DNA of 64,000 nucleotides, taken from NCBI RefSeq assembly GCF_004362515.1, contig NZ_SNXU01000001.1:1488001-1552000 (forward strand), read 5' to 3'. The notes under the pieces were generated by a model, which saw only the letters and a program-made list of their open reading frames with translations, did no database searches and was not told the origin of the DNA. This stretch comes from Actinokineospora alba (GTDB lineage: Bacteria; Actinomycetota; Actinomycetes; Mycobacteriales; Pseudonocardiaceae). The translations under genes and the position numbers were made by a program. Shown here in pieces: positions 52,111 to 60,280 of this stretch (positions are counted from its first letter, which is position 1; every line of letters starts with the position of its first letter).

Positions 52111-52764
52111 TCAGTTCTGTTCGTCGGCCGGCTGGTCGACGATCACAGGTCCGGCCTCCGCGTCGGTGACCGCGACCAGCGCCGCGCGCAGGGTCCGGTC
52201 GCCGAAGCGGTAGCCGCGGCGCAGAACGCCGGTGACCGTCGGGCCCGCCACGTCCGGGGACGTGTTGTGCTGGACGGCTTCGTGCACCGAGGGGTCGAAC
52301 GGCTCGCCCTCGTGGCCGAACGGTTCGAGGCCTGCCTTCTGCAGCGCGGCCGCCAGCTTCTCGGCCACCGCCTTGAAGGCGCCGGTCAGGTCGCCGTGGG
52401 CGCCCGCCCGCTCGATGTCGTCGAGGACCGACAGCATCTCGTTGACCACCTGCGCCTTGGCCGCGGTCGCCACGACCTCGCGGTCGCGGTCGACGCGCTT
52501 GCGGTAGTTGGCGTACTCGGCCTGCAGGCGCTGCAGGTCGGCGGTGCGCTCGTCGAGCTGCGCCTTGAACTCCGCGGCCGGGTCGAGTTCGTCGACCTGG
52601 ACGGGCTCGGGCACAGACTCGGGCCCGGAATCGGCCGCGGCGTGTGCGGGTGCCGCGGCGTCGTCCGAGGCTGTGCGGATCTCCCCGGTCTCCGGGTCGA
52701 TCCGTCGCCGATCACGCACCACGACCTGCGGCTCCTCGCCGTCAGAGCTGTGCTGACCGGTCAC
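52111..52764 (-). CDS. grpE: Nucleotide exchange factor GrpE
   Basis: 217 residues. An acidic disordered N-terminus is followed by the long GrpE helix (ADLQRLQAEYANYRKRVDRDREVV) and the beta-domain with EPFDPSVHEAVQHN and GPTVTGVLRRGYRFGDRTLRAALVAV. It releases ADP from DnaK. The start overlaps the dnaK stop by 4 bases, which ensures balanced translation. Confidence 0.97.
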   Translation of the reverse strand: MTGQHSSDGEEPQVVVRDRRRIDPETGEIRTASDDAAAPAHAAADSGPESVPEPVQVDELDPAAEFKAQLDERTADLQRLQAEYANYRKRVDRDREVVATAAKAQVVNEMLSVLDDIERAGAHGDLTGAFKAVAEKLAAALQKAGLEPFGHEGEPFDPSVHEAVQHNTSPDVAGPTVTGVLRRGYRFGDRTLRAALVAVTDAEAGPVIVDQPADEQN

Positions 52765-54620
52765 TTCTTCTCCTTGTCCTCGTCCACGATCTCGGCGTCG
52801 ACAACGTCATCGGCCGCATCGGCTGTGTCCGACTTGGGGGCCTCGGTCGAGCCGTCGCCCGCGGCGGCGTCCGCGCCGGTGTTGGCGTAGAGGGCCGAAC
52901 CCATGGCCTGGGACTCGGTCGCGAGCTTCTCCATCGCGGCCTTGATGGCCGGGATGTCGGTGCCGGCGAGCGCGGTGTTGGCCTCCAGAATGGCGGCGTT
53001 CACCTTCTCCTTGGCCTCGGCCGGGATCTTCTCGTCGTTGTCCTTGACGAACTTCTCCGTCTGGTAGACGAGCGTCTCGGCCTGGTTGCGGACCTCGGCC
53101 TCCTCGCGGCGCTTCTTGTCCTCTTCCGCGTGCGCCTCGGCGTCCTTGACCATGCGGTCGATGTCTTCCTTCGGCAGCGCGGAGCCGCCGGTGATGGTCA
53201 TCGACTGCTCCTTGCCGGTGCCGAGGTCCTTCGCGCCGACGTGCACGATGCCGTTCGCGTCGATGTCGAAGGTGACCTCGATCTGCGGCACGCCACGGGG
53301 GGCGGGCGGCAGGCCGGTCAGGTCGAAGGTGCCGAGCTTCTTGTTGTCCGCGGCGAAGTCGCGCTCACCCTGGAACACCTGGATGCCCACGGTGGTCTGG
53401 TTGTCGTCGGCGGTGGAGAAGATCTCCGAGCGCTTGGTCGGGATGGTGGTGTTGCGCTCGATGAGCTTGGTGAACACCCCGCCCTTGGTCTCGATGCCGA
53501 GCGAGAGCGGCGTGACGTCGAGCAGCAGGACGTCCTTGACCTCGCCCTTGAGCACACCGGCCTGCAGCGCGGCGCCGACGGCGACGACCTCGTCCGGGTT
53601 GACGCCCTTGTTGGCCTCGCGGCCGCCGGTCAGCTCCTTGACCAGCTCGGCCACGGCGGGCATGCGGGTGGAACCACCCACGAGCACCACGTGGTCGATC
53701 TCGCCGACGGAGACGCCCGCGTCCTTGACGACGTTGTTGAACGGCGCCCGGGTGCGGTCGAGCAGGTCGGCGGTGATGCGCTGGAACTCGGCCCTGGTCA
53801 GGTTCTCGTCCAGGAACATCGGGTTCTTGTCGGCGTCGACGGTGATGTAAGGAAGGTTGATGTTGGCGCTGTTCGAGCTGGACAGCTCGATCTTCGCCTT
53901 CTCCGCGGCCTCGCGGATGCGCTGCAGCGCCATCTTGTCCTTGGTCAGGTCGATGCCGTTGCTCGCCTTGAACTTCTCGACCAGCCAGTCGACGATGCGC
54001 TGGTCCCAGTCGTCGCCGCCGAGGTGGTTGTCACCGGAGGTCGCGCGGACCTCGACGACGCCGTCGCCGATCTCGAGCAGCGAGACGTCGAACGTGCCGC
54101 CACCGAGGTCGAAGACCAGGATGGTCTGCTCCTTGGCGCCCTTGTCCAGGCCGTAGGCCAGGGCGGCCGCGGTGGGCTCGTTGACGATGCGGAGCACGTT
54201 GAGGCCGGCGATCTGACCGGCTTCCTTGGTGGCCTGCCGCTGCGCGTCCTCGAAGTACGCGGGAACGGTGATGACGGCGTCGGTGATGGTCTCGCCCAGG
54301 TACGCCTCGGCGTCACGCTTGAGCTTCATCAGCACGCGCGCGGAGATCTCCTGCGCGGTGTACGCCTTGCCGTCGATCTCGGCGGTCTTCCAGTCCTCGC
54401 CCATGTGCCGCTTGATCGAACGGACCGTCCGGTCCACGTTCGTCACGGCCTGGTTCTTGGCGGGCTGGCCGACCAGCACCTCGCCGTTCTTGGCGAACGC
54501 GACGATGGAAGGGGTCGTCCGGGAGCCCTCCGAGTTGGCGATAACCGTCGGTTCACCGCCCTCAAGGACGGCGACGACGGAGTTGGTCGTCCCCAGGTCG
54601 ATGCCGACCGCTCGCGCCAT
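52761..54620 (-). CDS. dnaK: Chaperone DnaK (Hsp70)
   Basis: 619 residues. ATPase domain starting MARAVGIDLGTTNSVVAV with the phosphate-1 motif, then the substrate-binding domain (from about residue 360) and a C-terminal lid rich in Glu/Lys (EEDKKRREEAEVRNQAE). It folds and disaggregates proteins with DnaJ and GrpE and is a co-repressor of HspR in streptomycetes. ATG 54620 has AGGAGG upstream. Two HAIR operators lie at 54660-54708. Confidence 0.99.
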   Translation of the reverse strand: MARAVGIDLGTTNSVVAVLEGGEPTVIANSEGSRTTPSIVAFAKNGEVLVGQPAKNQAVTNVDRTVRSIKRHMGEDWKTAEIDGKAYTAQEISARVLMKLKRDAEAYLGETITDAVITVPAYFEDAQRQATKEAGQIAGLNVLRIVNEPTAAALAYGLDKGAKEQTILVFDLGGGTFDVSLLEIGDGVVEVRATSGDNHLGGDDWDQRIVDWLVEKFKASNGIDLTKDKMALQRIREAAEKAKIELSSSNSANINLPYITVDADKNPMFLDENLTRAEFQRITADLLDRTRAPFNNVVKDAGVSVGEIDHVVLVGGSTRMPAVAELVKELTGGREANKGVNPDEVVAVGAALQAGVLKGEVKDVLLLDVTPLSLGIETKGGVFTKLIERNTTIPTKRSEIFSTADDNQTTVGIQVFQGERDFAADNKKLGTFDLTGLPPAPRGVPQIEVTFDIDANGIVHVGAKDLGTGKEQSMTITGGSALPKEDIDRMVKDAEAHAEEDKKRREEAEVRNQAETLVYQTEKFVKDNDEKIPAEAKEKVNAAILEANTALAGTDIPAIKAAMEKLATESQAMGSALYANTGADAAAGDGSTEAPKSDTADAADDVVDAEIVDEDKEKK

Positions 54621-54659
54621 GGTGTTTCCTCCTGCAGTAGCTGTGGTGCGTTCTCTAGA

Positions 54660-54708
54660 GTTGAGCGTACCGGACTCAGTTTCCAGACTTGAGCCGTCCC
54701 CACTCAAC
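54660..54708. promoter_or_regulatory. Two HAIR operators (HspR sites) of the dnaK operon
   Basis: Site 1: GTTGAGC-GTACCGG-ACTCAGT (54660-54680). Site 2: CTTGAGC-CGTCCCC-ACTCAAC (54688-54708). Both have 7-base spacers as in the HAIR consensus, with site 2 closer to it. They lie 40-88 bases upstream of dnaK. Confidence 0.88.
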
Positions 54709-54780
54709 CTTCCTGCAGGCCCAACGAGCGGGTTGGCCGCCTTGTTCCCGGTGTGACGGCCGCCTCGCGCAGCCCCGCCC

Positions 54781-54826
54781 ACACACGGGTGCACCACCGC
54801 CACGGGTGTGACGGTGGTGCGTGTGT
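54781..54826. terminator. Hairpin terminator of the DUF4097 gene
   Basis: GCACCACCG (54791-54799) pairs CGGTGGTGC (54812-54820), extended by ACACAC/GTGTGT (54781-54786 with 54821-54826, four-base bulge). It lies just past the DUF4097 stop in the direction of transcription. Confidence 0.7.
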
Positions 54827-54842
54827 TCCCCCGCGACGCGGC

Positions 54843-55616
54843 TCAGCCGTACCGGATCGAGACGTCTCCGCTGTCGGCCGCCACGTCCACCAAGTTGGCC
54901 GCCCCGACATCGCTGCCGATCGCGTTGTCCAGGTCACCGCTGTCCACCACCGCGTTGACGCGGTACTTCCCCTGTGGCACGACAACCTGGACCTGGCCGC
55001 TGTCCGCCCGGGCCCGGACGTTCCCCACCTCGACCAGTGCCACCTCGATGCTCCCCGACGACGTCCCGATGTCGGCCGAGCCCCCCAGCCCGACCGCCTT
55101 GACGCTGCCCGACGAGACGTCGACCGCCACGTTGTCCCCGATGTCGACCAGCTCGACCCGACCCGAGTCGGCCGCCACCGTCACCTTCCCGGCCACCTTG
55201 CGCACCGTCACGTCCCCCGACCCGGCGGACACGTTGACCGAGCCGACGCCCTCGATCTCCACCTCCCCCGAGTCGACCTTGCCGCTGACCGTCACCCCCT
55301 CCGGGACGACCACGTCGTAGTCGATCCAGCAGTTCCGGACCGGGCAGGACTCCAGGATCAGCACGTCGCCGTCGACCCGGTGCGTGACACCCGGCCGGTC
55401 GGCGTTGTGGTGCACCTGGCGCTGGACCTGGGTGGTCCCGCCCGTCCGGATCTTGACGGCCCCCGAGTCGTTGGCCACGAGGACGGAGCGGATGGTCTGG
55501 CCCACGGCTTCGTTGTCCGCGAACTGCTCGGTGACCATTCCACAGGCCCCCGACAGCAGCACCGCGCCCGCCACCCCCATGGCGAACACCCCCTGCAACA
55601 ACGCTTTCCGCGCCAT
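54843..55616 (-). CDS. DUF4097 beta-helix lipoprotein
   Basis: 257 residues. A signal sequence ends near LLSGACG, so lipidation at that Cys is likely though the lipobox is not ideal. The rest is a series of short Gly/Ser-rich beta repeats (VDSGEVEIEGVGSVNVSAGSGDVTVRKVAG) of the DUF4097 right-handed helix type, often found in envelope-stress or adhesion proteins. No enzyme motif. It is transcribed alone. Confidence 0.85.
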   Translation of the reverse strand: MARKALLQGVFAMGVAGAVLLSGACGMVTEQFADNEAVGQTIRSVLVANDSGAVKIRTGGTTQVQRQVHHNADRPGVTHRVDGDVLILESCPVRNCWIDYDVVVPEGVTVSGKVDSGEVEIEGVGSVNVSAGSGDVTVRKVAGKVTVAADSGRVELVDIGDNVAVDVSSGSVKAVGLGGSADIGTSSGSIEVALVEVGNVRARADSGQVQVVVPQGKYRVNAVVDSGDLDNAIGSDVGAANLVDVAADSGDVSIRYG

Positions 55617-55717
55617 CCCGTCCCCCTCGAATCTCGTGCCTCGACTGCGGAGAACGCTATTGATCAGCGGCCGCCGCGGGTATCAGGAATGCCCCCGAAT
55701 CGACCCTGGGGTTATCC

Positions 55718-56788
55718 CTACCTCCACTCCTGGATCTCGGGGTAGACCGGCTGGGTCACCGGACGGTCCTTGAGATGCCGGTCGAGGAACGCGACCAACA
55801 GCCCACGGGTGATCTCCACGCTGCGCGTGCCGCTCAGCTCCGGGTCGCCGGGTAAGCCGAGCTGCTCGCCCAGCAGTGGGAAGTCGGTGAACGACAGGTG
55901 CCCGGCACGCGGCAGCGTCACCCAGCGCCGAGGCCCGGTCAGCACCTGCCAAGCCCGCGGCCAAGTCGGGTCCTCGGTCGCGGCCGGAGTGTGCTCATCG
56001 GTACCGACCAGCAGAAACGGGCGGTCCAAGCCGGTGACCGGGGCGAAGAACGTGCCGTCGAGGTTGGCGCCGACGAGCACTCGCCGATCGGTCCGCATGG
56101 TCTCGGCCGCCGCGTTGCCGCCGATGGAGTGGCCCGCCATGCCGATTCGCGAGCGGTCGATCACCCGGGCGTGCCGCCAGGACCGGAGCCGGTCGAGCAC
56201 GAACGACACATCCGCCGCGCGGCCCTCGGCGACCGCGGCGAACTTCCCCTCCTTCACCGCGTCACACGCGAGGCACGGCTGGACTCGACCATCGGGGTAG
56301 GTGATCGCCGCCGCCTCATGGGCGTGGTCGACGACCGCGACGACGTAGCCCTGGGAGGTGACCTCCTCGGCGAGCGCCGACAGCGTGGCCCGCGGCAGGG
56401 TGAACCCCGGCGACAGGACCACCAGCGGAAACCGCCGCGGGACCGGGACCGCGTCGACCCGCGCGTGCCTTCGGGTCGCGGCGACCACGGCCGGGTCGAT
56501 CCCGGCGTGGCCCTGGATCTCGATCACCGCCTTCGCCTCGGCCTCGCTCAGGTACGGCGCGCGCTGCCCGAGCCGGGCGAGCGCGGGGTAATGGACCGAG
56601 ACCATCAGCTCGCGCGGGCCGCCCGCCCACTGGTCGACACGCGAGGAATCCACGAGATGCAGGGTGTCCAGGCCGACCGGGTAGCGACCGGTCGGCGGGG
56701 ACAGCTCGAGCCGGGCCGGCTCGGCGGTGGCCGGGCTGACCAGGGCGATGACGGCGAGCAGGGCGCCCATCAGGGCTTTCTTGATCAC
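55718..56788 (-). CDS. Secreted alpha/beta hydrolase (PAF-acetylhydrolase-like)
   Basis: 356 residues. Signal peptide (VIKKALMGALLAVIALVSPATA). Then the PAF-AH/dienelactone-hydrolase-like order: PLVVLSPGFTLPRATLSALAEE with the oxyanion region, nucleophile motif GMAGHSIGGNAAAE (about residue 215), and a late His in PRAGHLSFTDF. Likely a lipase or esterase for short acyl or lactone substrates. GTG 56788 is the start; no clear ribosome site, so the message may be leaderless. It follows the TetR/SMR pair on the same strand. Confidence 0.85.
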   Translation of the reverse strand: MIKKALMGALLAVIALVSPATAEPARLELSPPTGRYPVGLDTLHLVDSSRVDQWAGGPRELMVSVHYPALARLGQRAPYLSEAEAKAVIEIQGHAGIDPAVVAATRRHARVDAVPVPRRFPLVVLSPGFTLPRATLSALAEEVTSQGYVVAVVDHAHEAAAITYPDGRVQPCLACDAVKEGKFAAVAEGRAADVSFVLDRLRSWRHARVIDRSRIGMAGHSIGGNAAAETMRTDRRVLVGANLDGTFFAPVTGLDRPFLLVGTDEHTPAATEDPTWPRAWQVLTGPRRWVTLPRAGHLSFTDFPLLGEQLGLPGDPELSGTRSVEITRGLLVAFLDRHLKDRPVTQPVYPEIQEWR

Positions 56789-56860
56789 CTGATCAACGTT
56801 AGGCAGATCGAGACGCGCCCACATCGGTCCTTGGATTGAGTCGGCGTAGGCCTTTGGTCG

Positions 56861-56890
56861 TAGGACCCAGTAGGACCCAGTAGGACCTCG
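56861..56890. repeat. Three tandem copies of a 10-base unit
   Basis: TAGGACCCAG, TAGGACCCAG, TAGGACCTCG in tandem between the hydrolase start and the TetR stop. Confidence 0.8.
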
Positions 56891-56895
56891 TGGAT

Positions 56896-57468
56896 CTAGC
56901 GCAGCGGGGCGAGCAGGTGCTCGACCACCGGCAGCAACTCGGCCGCGGTGGGCGGCTCGTCGTCGATGAGGCCCTGCATGAGCATCCCGTCGACGCCTGC
57001 CAGGAAGGCGCGGAAGCCGACCTCGTCGGGGTGGCGGGCCAGGCTGGTGAGGACGTCGAGCCACATCCGGGCGGCCGGGCGCAGCTCGGGACGGCGGGCG
57101 GCGAGCAGGTACAGCTCGTACTCGGCCATCGTGCGCCCGCGCCGGGGTCCGACGGCGAAGGCCAGCATCTCGGCGACCGCAGCGGCCGGGTTGCTGCCTT
57201 TGATCCGGCTCGACTCGATGAGGTCGCGCGCCTCCGCCGCCATGCTCTCGGCCGACCAGGTCAGCGTGCCCACGAGCAGGTCGTCGAGAGCGGCGAAGTG
57301 GTAGGTGATCGACGCCGGGGGCACGCCCGCCTCGCGCGCGACCGACCGGTGGCTCACGCCGACGACGCCCTCGGCCTCGATCACCCGCAGGGTCGCCTCG
57401 ACGATCTCCGTGCGCCGCCGGTCGCCGCGCGCCTTGCGGCCGTCGACCCGGCGGTACGAGCGGGTCAG
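56896..57468 (-). CDS. TetR family transcriptional regulator
   Basis: About 190 residues. Helix-turn-helix RRRTEIVEATLRVIEAEGVVGVSHRSVAREAGVPPASITYHFAALDDLL is complete, followed by a helical ligand domain. No ATG, GTG or TTG is available near the expected start; the only candidate is CTG 57468, which overlaps the SMR stop (CTGA), suggesting translational coupling and a rare start codon. It likely represses the SMR efflux gene and itself. Confidence 0.8.
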   Translation of the reverse strand: MTRSYRRVDGRKARGDRRRTEIVEATLRVIEAEGVVGVSHRSVAREAGVPPASITYHFAALDDLLVGTLTWSAESMAAEARDLIESSRIKGSNPAAAVAEMLAFAVGPRRGRTMAEYELYLLAARRPELRPAARMWLDVLTSLARHPDEVGFRAFLAGVDGMLMQGLIDDEPPTAAELLPVVEHLLAPLR

Positions 57469-57791
57469 TGCGTCCGCCCGAGTTCGAGCAGCAGCACGCC
57501 GCCGATGACCATCGTGAGGCCGAGGCCCATCGTCAGGTTGAAGGGCTCGTGCAGGAACAGCGCGCCGATGACGGCGACGGCCGCGACGCCGACCGCCGCC
57601 CAGATCGCGTAGGCGACGCCGACGGGGAACCCTTGCTTGAGCAACCGGGCCAGCGCGGTGAACGCCACGCCGTATCCGACGATCACGACAACCGAAGGGA
57701 ACAGTTTTGTAAAACCGTCCGAGATCTTGAGCGAGATGGTCGCTGTCACCTCGCCGACGATCGCCACGGCGAGCAAGATGAGCGGATGCAT
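57465..57791 (-). CDS. SMR family multidrug efflux protein (EmrE/SugE type)
   Basis: 108 residues, four membrane helices. The essential Glu14 (MHPLILLAVAIVGEVTATISLK) of the proton-coupled drug-binding site is present, as are ISDGFTKLFPSVVVI and AYAIWAAVGVAAV. Exports cationic drugs or guanidinium-like compounds; which is not clear. It precedes TetR with a 4-base overlap. ATG 57791. Confidence 0.92.
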   Translation of the reverse strand: MHPLILLAVAIVGEVTATISLKISDGFTKLFPSVVVIVGYGVAFTALARLLKQGFPVGVAYAIWAAVGVAAVAVIGALFLHEPFNLTMGLGLTMVIGGVLLLELGRTH

Positions 57792-57849
57792 TCCGCCAAA
57801 CTACCTGAACAAACGTCCCGGTAGTTGCCGAGGTGTGCGCCACACTTGG

Positions 57850-57873
57850 CCGACTTAGGCTTCGCTAAGTCGG
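57850..57873. promoter_or_regulatory. Perfect 9-bp inverted repeat in divergent promoter region
   Basis: CCGACTTAG (57850-57858) and CTAAGTCGG (57865-57873) around GCTTCG, between the SMR gene (start 57791) and the Fe-S reductase (start 57938). It could be the operator of the TetR-SMR pair or an RNA hairpin in a leader. Confidence 0.55.
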
Positions 57874-57937
57874 TTACCGGCGAGTAAGAACAGCTAAGGT
57901 CCCGAGTCGATCGGGAATCGAGGAGAGGTCACGCCAC

Positions 57938-60181
57938 ATGGGTGCCGTGCAATTGACACTGGGTCTGGTCGCCGTCGCGATCAGCCTCGTGGCCTGGAGC
58001 ATGTTCGTTCGCACCGTCGCGCGGATGGTGAAAATCGTCCGCCTCGGACAGCCGGACGCCACGCGCAACGGCCCGTTCGTGCCGCGCTTGAAGAACATGT
58101 TCGTCGAGTTCGCCGCTCACACCCGGATGAACAAGTTCCGGCACGTCGGCCTGGCCCACTGGCTGGTGATGTGGGGCTTCCTCATCGGCTCCGCCGCGCT
58201 GTTCGAGGCCTACGGCGAGGTGTTCGTGCCGACCTGGGGCTGGCCGATCCTCGACAACATCAGCCTCTGGCACCTCCTGATGGAGCTGCTCGGCATCGGC
58301 ACCATCCTCGGTGGCGTCGCGCTGGCGATCATCCGCCAGGTCAACCACCCGCGCCGGGCCGACCGGCAGTCCCGATTCCAGGGCTCGAACTTCTGGCAGG
58401 CGTACTTCGTCGAGGCCGTGGTGATCTTCGAGGGCATCGGCATCCTCGGTGTCCGCGCGGCCAAGGCGGCGCTGGGCGCGCACGAGGTGCCGCTGTGGGC
58501 CGCGTTCGTCACCAACCCGATCGGCGACCTGCTGCCCGCCAGCCCGAACCTGATCTCCGTCCTGGCGTTCGTCAAGCTCATGGGCGCGATGATCTGGGTC
58601 TACGTGGTCGCGAAGTACATGACCATGGGTGTCGCGTGGCACCGCTTCAGCGCGTTCTTCAACATCTACTTCAAGCGTGAGGCCGACGGCGGCGTCGCCC
58701 TCGGCGCGATGAAGCCGATGATGTCCGGCGGCAAGGTGCTCGATCTGGAGGAAGCCGACCCCGAGGTCGACGCGTTCGGCGCGGGCAAGGTCGAGGACTT
58801 CTCCTGGAAGGGCTGGCTCGACTTCACCACCTGCACCGAGTGCGGCCGCTGCCAGTCGCAGTGCCCCGCGTGGAACACCGGCAAGCCGCTGTCCCCGAAG
58901 CTGCTGATCACCCAGCTGCGCGACCACGCCTACGCCAAGGCGCCGTACCTGCTCGCGGGCGGCAAGAGGGACATGGCGGGCGACGAGATCGGCCTGACCG
59001 ACCACTCGAACGTCGACGTTCTCGCGCTGGCCGAGGCCGAGCGCCCGCTGATCGGCGGCGTCGACGAGCTCGGCGTCATCGACCCCGAGGTGCTGTGGTC
59101 CTGCACCACCTGCGGCGCGTGCGTCGAGCAGTGCCCGGTGGACATCGAGCACGTCGACCACATCGTCGACATGCGCCGCTACCAGGTGCTCATCGAGTCG
59201 AACTTCCCGTCCGAGCTGGGCGGCATGTTCAAGAACCTGGAGAACAAGGGCAACCCGTGGGGCCAGAACGCCAAGGACCGGCTGGCCTGGACCGAGGCCC
59301 TGGACTTCGAGGTGCCGGTCTTCGACGGTGAGCTGGCCGATGAGACCGAGTACCTGTTCTGGGTCGGCTGCGCGGGCGCGTTCGAAGACCGCGCGAAGAA
59401 GACCACGCAGGCCGTCGCCGAGCTGCTGCACATGGCCGAGGTCAACTACGTCGTGCTCGGCACCGAGGAGACCTGCACTGGTGACCCGGCCCGCCGCGCG
59501 GGCAACGAGTTCCTGTTCCAGATGCTGGCGCAGCAGAACGTCGAGGTCCTCAACTCGGTGTTCGAGGGCAGGGAGAAGGGCAAGCGCAAGGTCGTCGTGA
59601 CCTGCGCGCACTGCTTCAACACCCTGGCCAACGAGTACCCGGAGCTCGGCGGGCAGTTCGAGGTCGTGCACCACACGCAGCTGCTCAACCGGCTGGTGCG
59701 GGAGCGTCGCCTGGTGCCGGTGGCCCCGGTCGCCGAGGACGTCACCTACCACGACCCGTGCTACATCGGCCGCCACAACAAGATCTACGAGGCGCCGCGT
59801 GAGCTGGTCGGCGCCGCGGGCGCGAACCTGCGGGAGATGCCTCGCAACTCCGACCGCGCGATGTGCTGTGGCGCAGGTGGCGCCCGGATGTGGATGGAGG
59901 AGCGGGTCGGCAAGCGGATCAACGTCGAGCGAGTCGACGAGGCGCTGGGGACCGCGCCCTCGAAGATCGCGACCGGCTGCCCGTTCTGCCGCGTGATGCT
60001 CACCGACGGCGTGACCGCGCGCAAGGCCGACGGCCTCGCGGGTGAGCACGTCGAGGTCATCGACGTCGCGCAGCTGCTGCTGTCGTCGGTGAAGCGGGCA
60101 CCCGAGCCGGTGCAGGACATCCCGACCGACGTGACCCCGACGGGCACGCCGCTGCCGGACGAGGACAACTCGACCGTCTGA
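57938..60181 (+). CDS. Membrane-bound (4Fe-4S) heterodisulfide-reductase-like protein (Rv0338c type)
   Basis: 747 residues. An N-terminal membrane part (about five helices, residues 1-215, like NarI/HdrE cytochrome-b type) is followed by two 4Fe-4S ferredoxin motifs (CTECGRCQSQCP and CTTCGACVEQCPVD, about residues 303 and 390) and two CCG domains, including CAHCFN (about residue 556) and MCCGAGGARM (about residue 645). The layout matches actinobacterial Rv0338c homologues, essential in mycobacteria (from memory), proposed to transfer electrons between quinol and a thiol/disulfide or other partner. It is transcribed alone and ended by a strong terminator. Confidence 0.92.
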   Translation: MGAVQLTLGLVAVAISLVAWSMFVRTVARMVKIVRLGQPDATRNGPFVPRLKNMFVEFAAHTRMNKFRHVGLAHWLVMWGFLIGSAALFEAYGEVFVPTWGWPILDNISLWHLLMELLGIGTILGGVALAIIRQVNHPRRADRQSRFQGSNFWQAYFVEAVVIFEGIGILGVRAAKAALGAHEVPLWAAFVTNPIGDLLPASPNLISVLAFVKLMGAMIWVYVVAKYMTMGVAWHRFSAFFNIYFKREADGGVALGAMKPMMSGGKVLDLEEADPEVDAFGAGKVEDFSWKGWLDFTTCTECGRCQSQCPAWNTGKPLSPKLLITQLRDHAYAKAPYLLAGGKRDMAGDEIGLTDHSNVDVLALAEAERPLIGGVDELGVIDPEVLWSCTTCGACVEQCPVDIEHVDHIVDMRRYQVLIESNFPSELGGMFKNLENKGNPWGQNAKDRLAWTEALDFEVPVFDGELADETEYLFWVGCAGAFEDRAKKTTQAVAELLHMAEVNYVVLGTEETCTGDPARRAGNEFLFQMLAQQNVEVLNSVFEGREKGKRKVVVTCAHCFNTLANEYPELGGQFEVVHHTQLLNRLVRERRLVPVAPVAEDVTYHDPCYIGRHNKIYEAPRELVGAAGANLREMPRNSDRAMCCGAGGARMWMEERVGKRINVERVDEALGTAPSKIATGCPFCRVMLTDGVTARKADGLAGEHVEVIDVAQLLLSSVKRAPEPVQDIPTDVTPTGTPLPDEDNSTV

Positions 60182-60191
60182 TCTCGAAGCG

Positions 60192-60217
60192 AAGGGGCGC
60201 GACCGGTCGCGCCCCTT
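60192..60217. terminator. Hairpin terminator of the Fe-S reductase gene
   Basis: AAGGGGCGCGACC (60192-60204) and GGTCGCGCCCCTT (60205-60217), perfect palindrome, followed by TGTTGTG. Confidence 0.85.
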
Positions 60218-60280
60218 TGTTGTGTCCAACATATGGAAATTTGGTTCCGCGATTCAGGAACAGTTAGCTATGTTAAGCAT

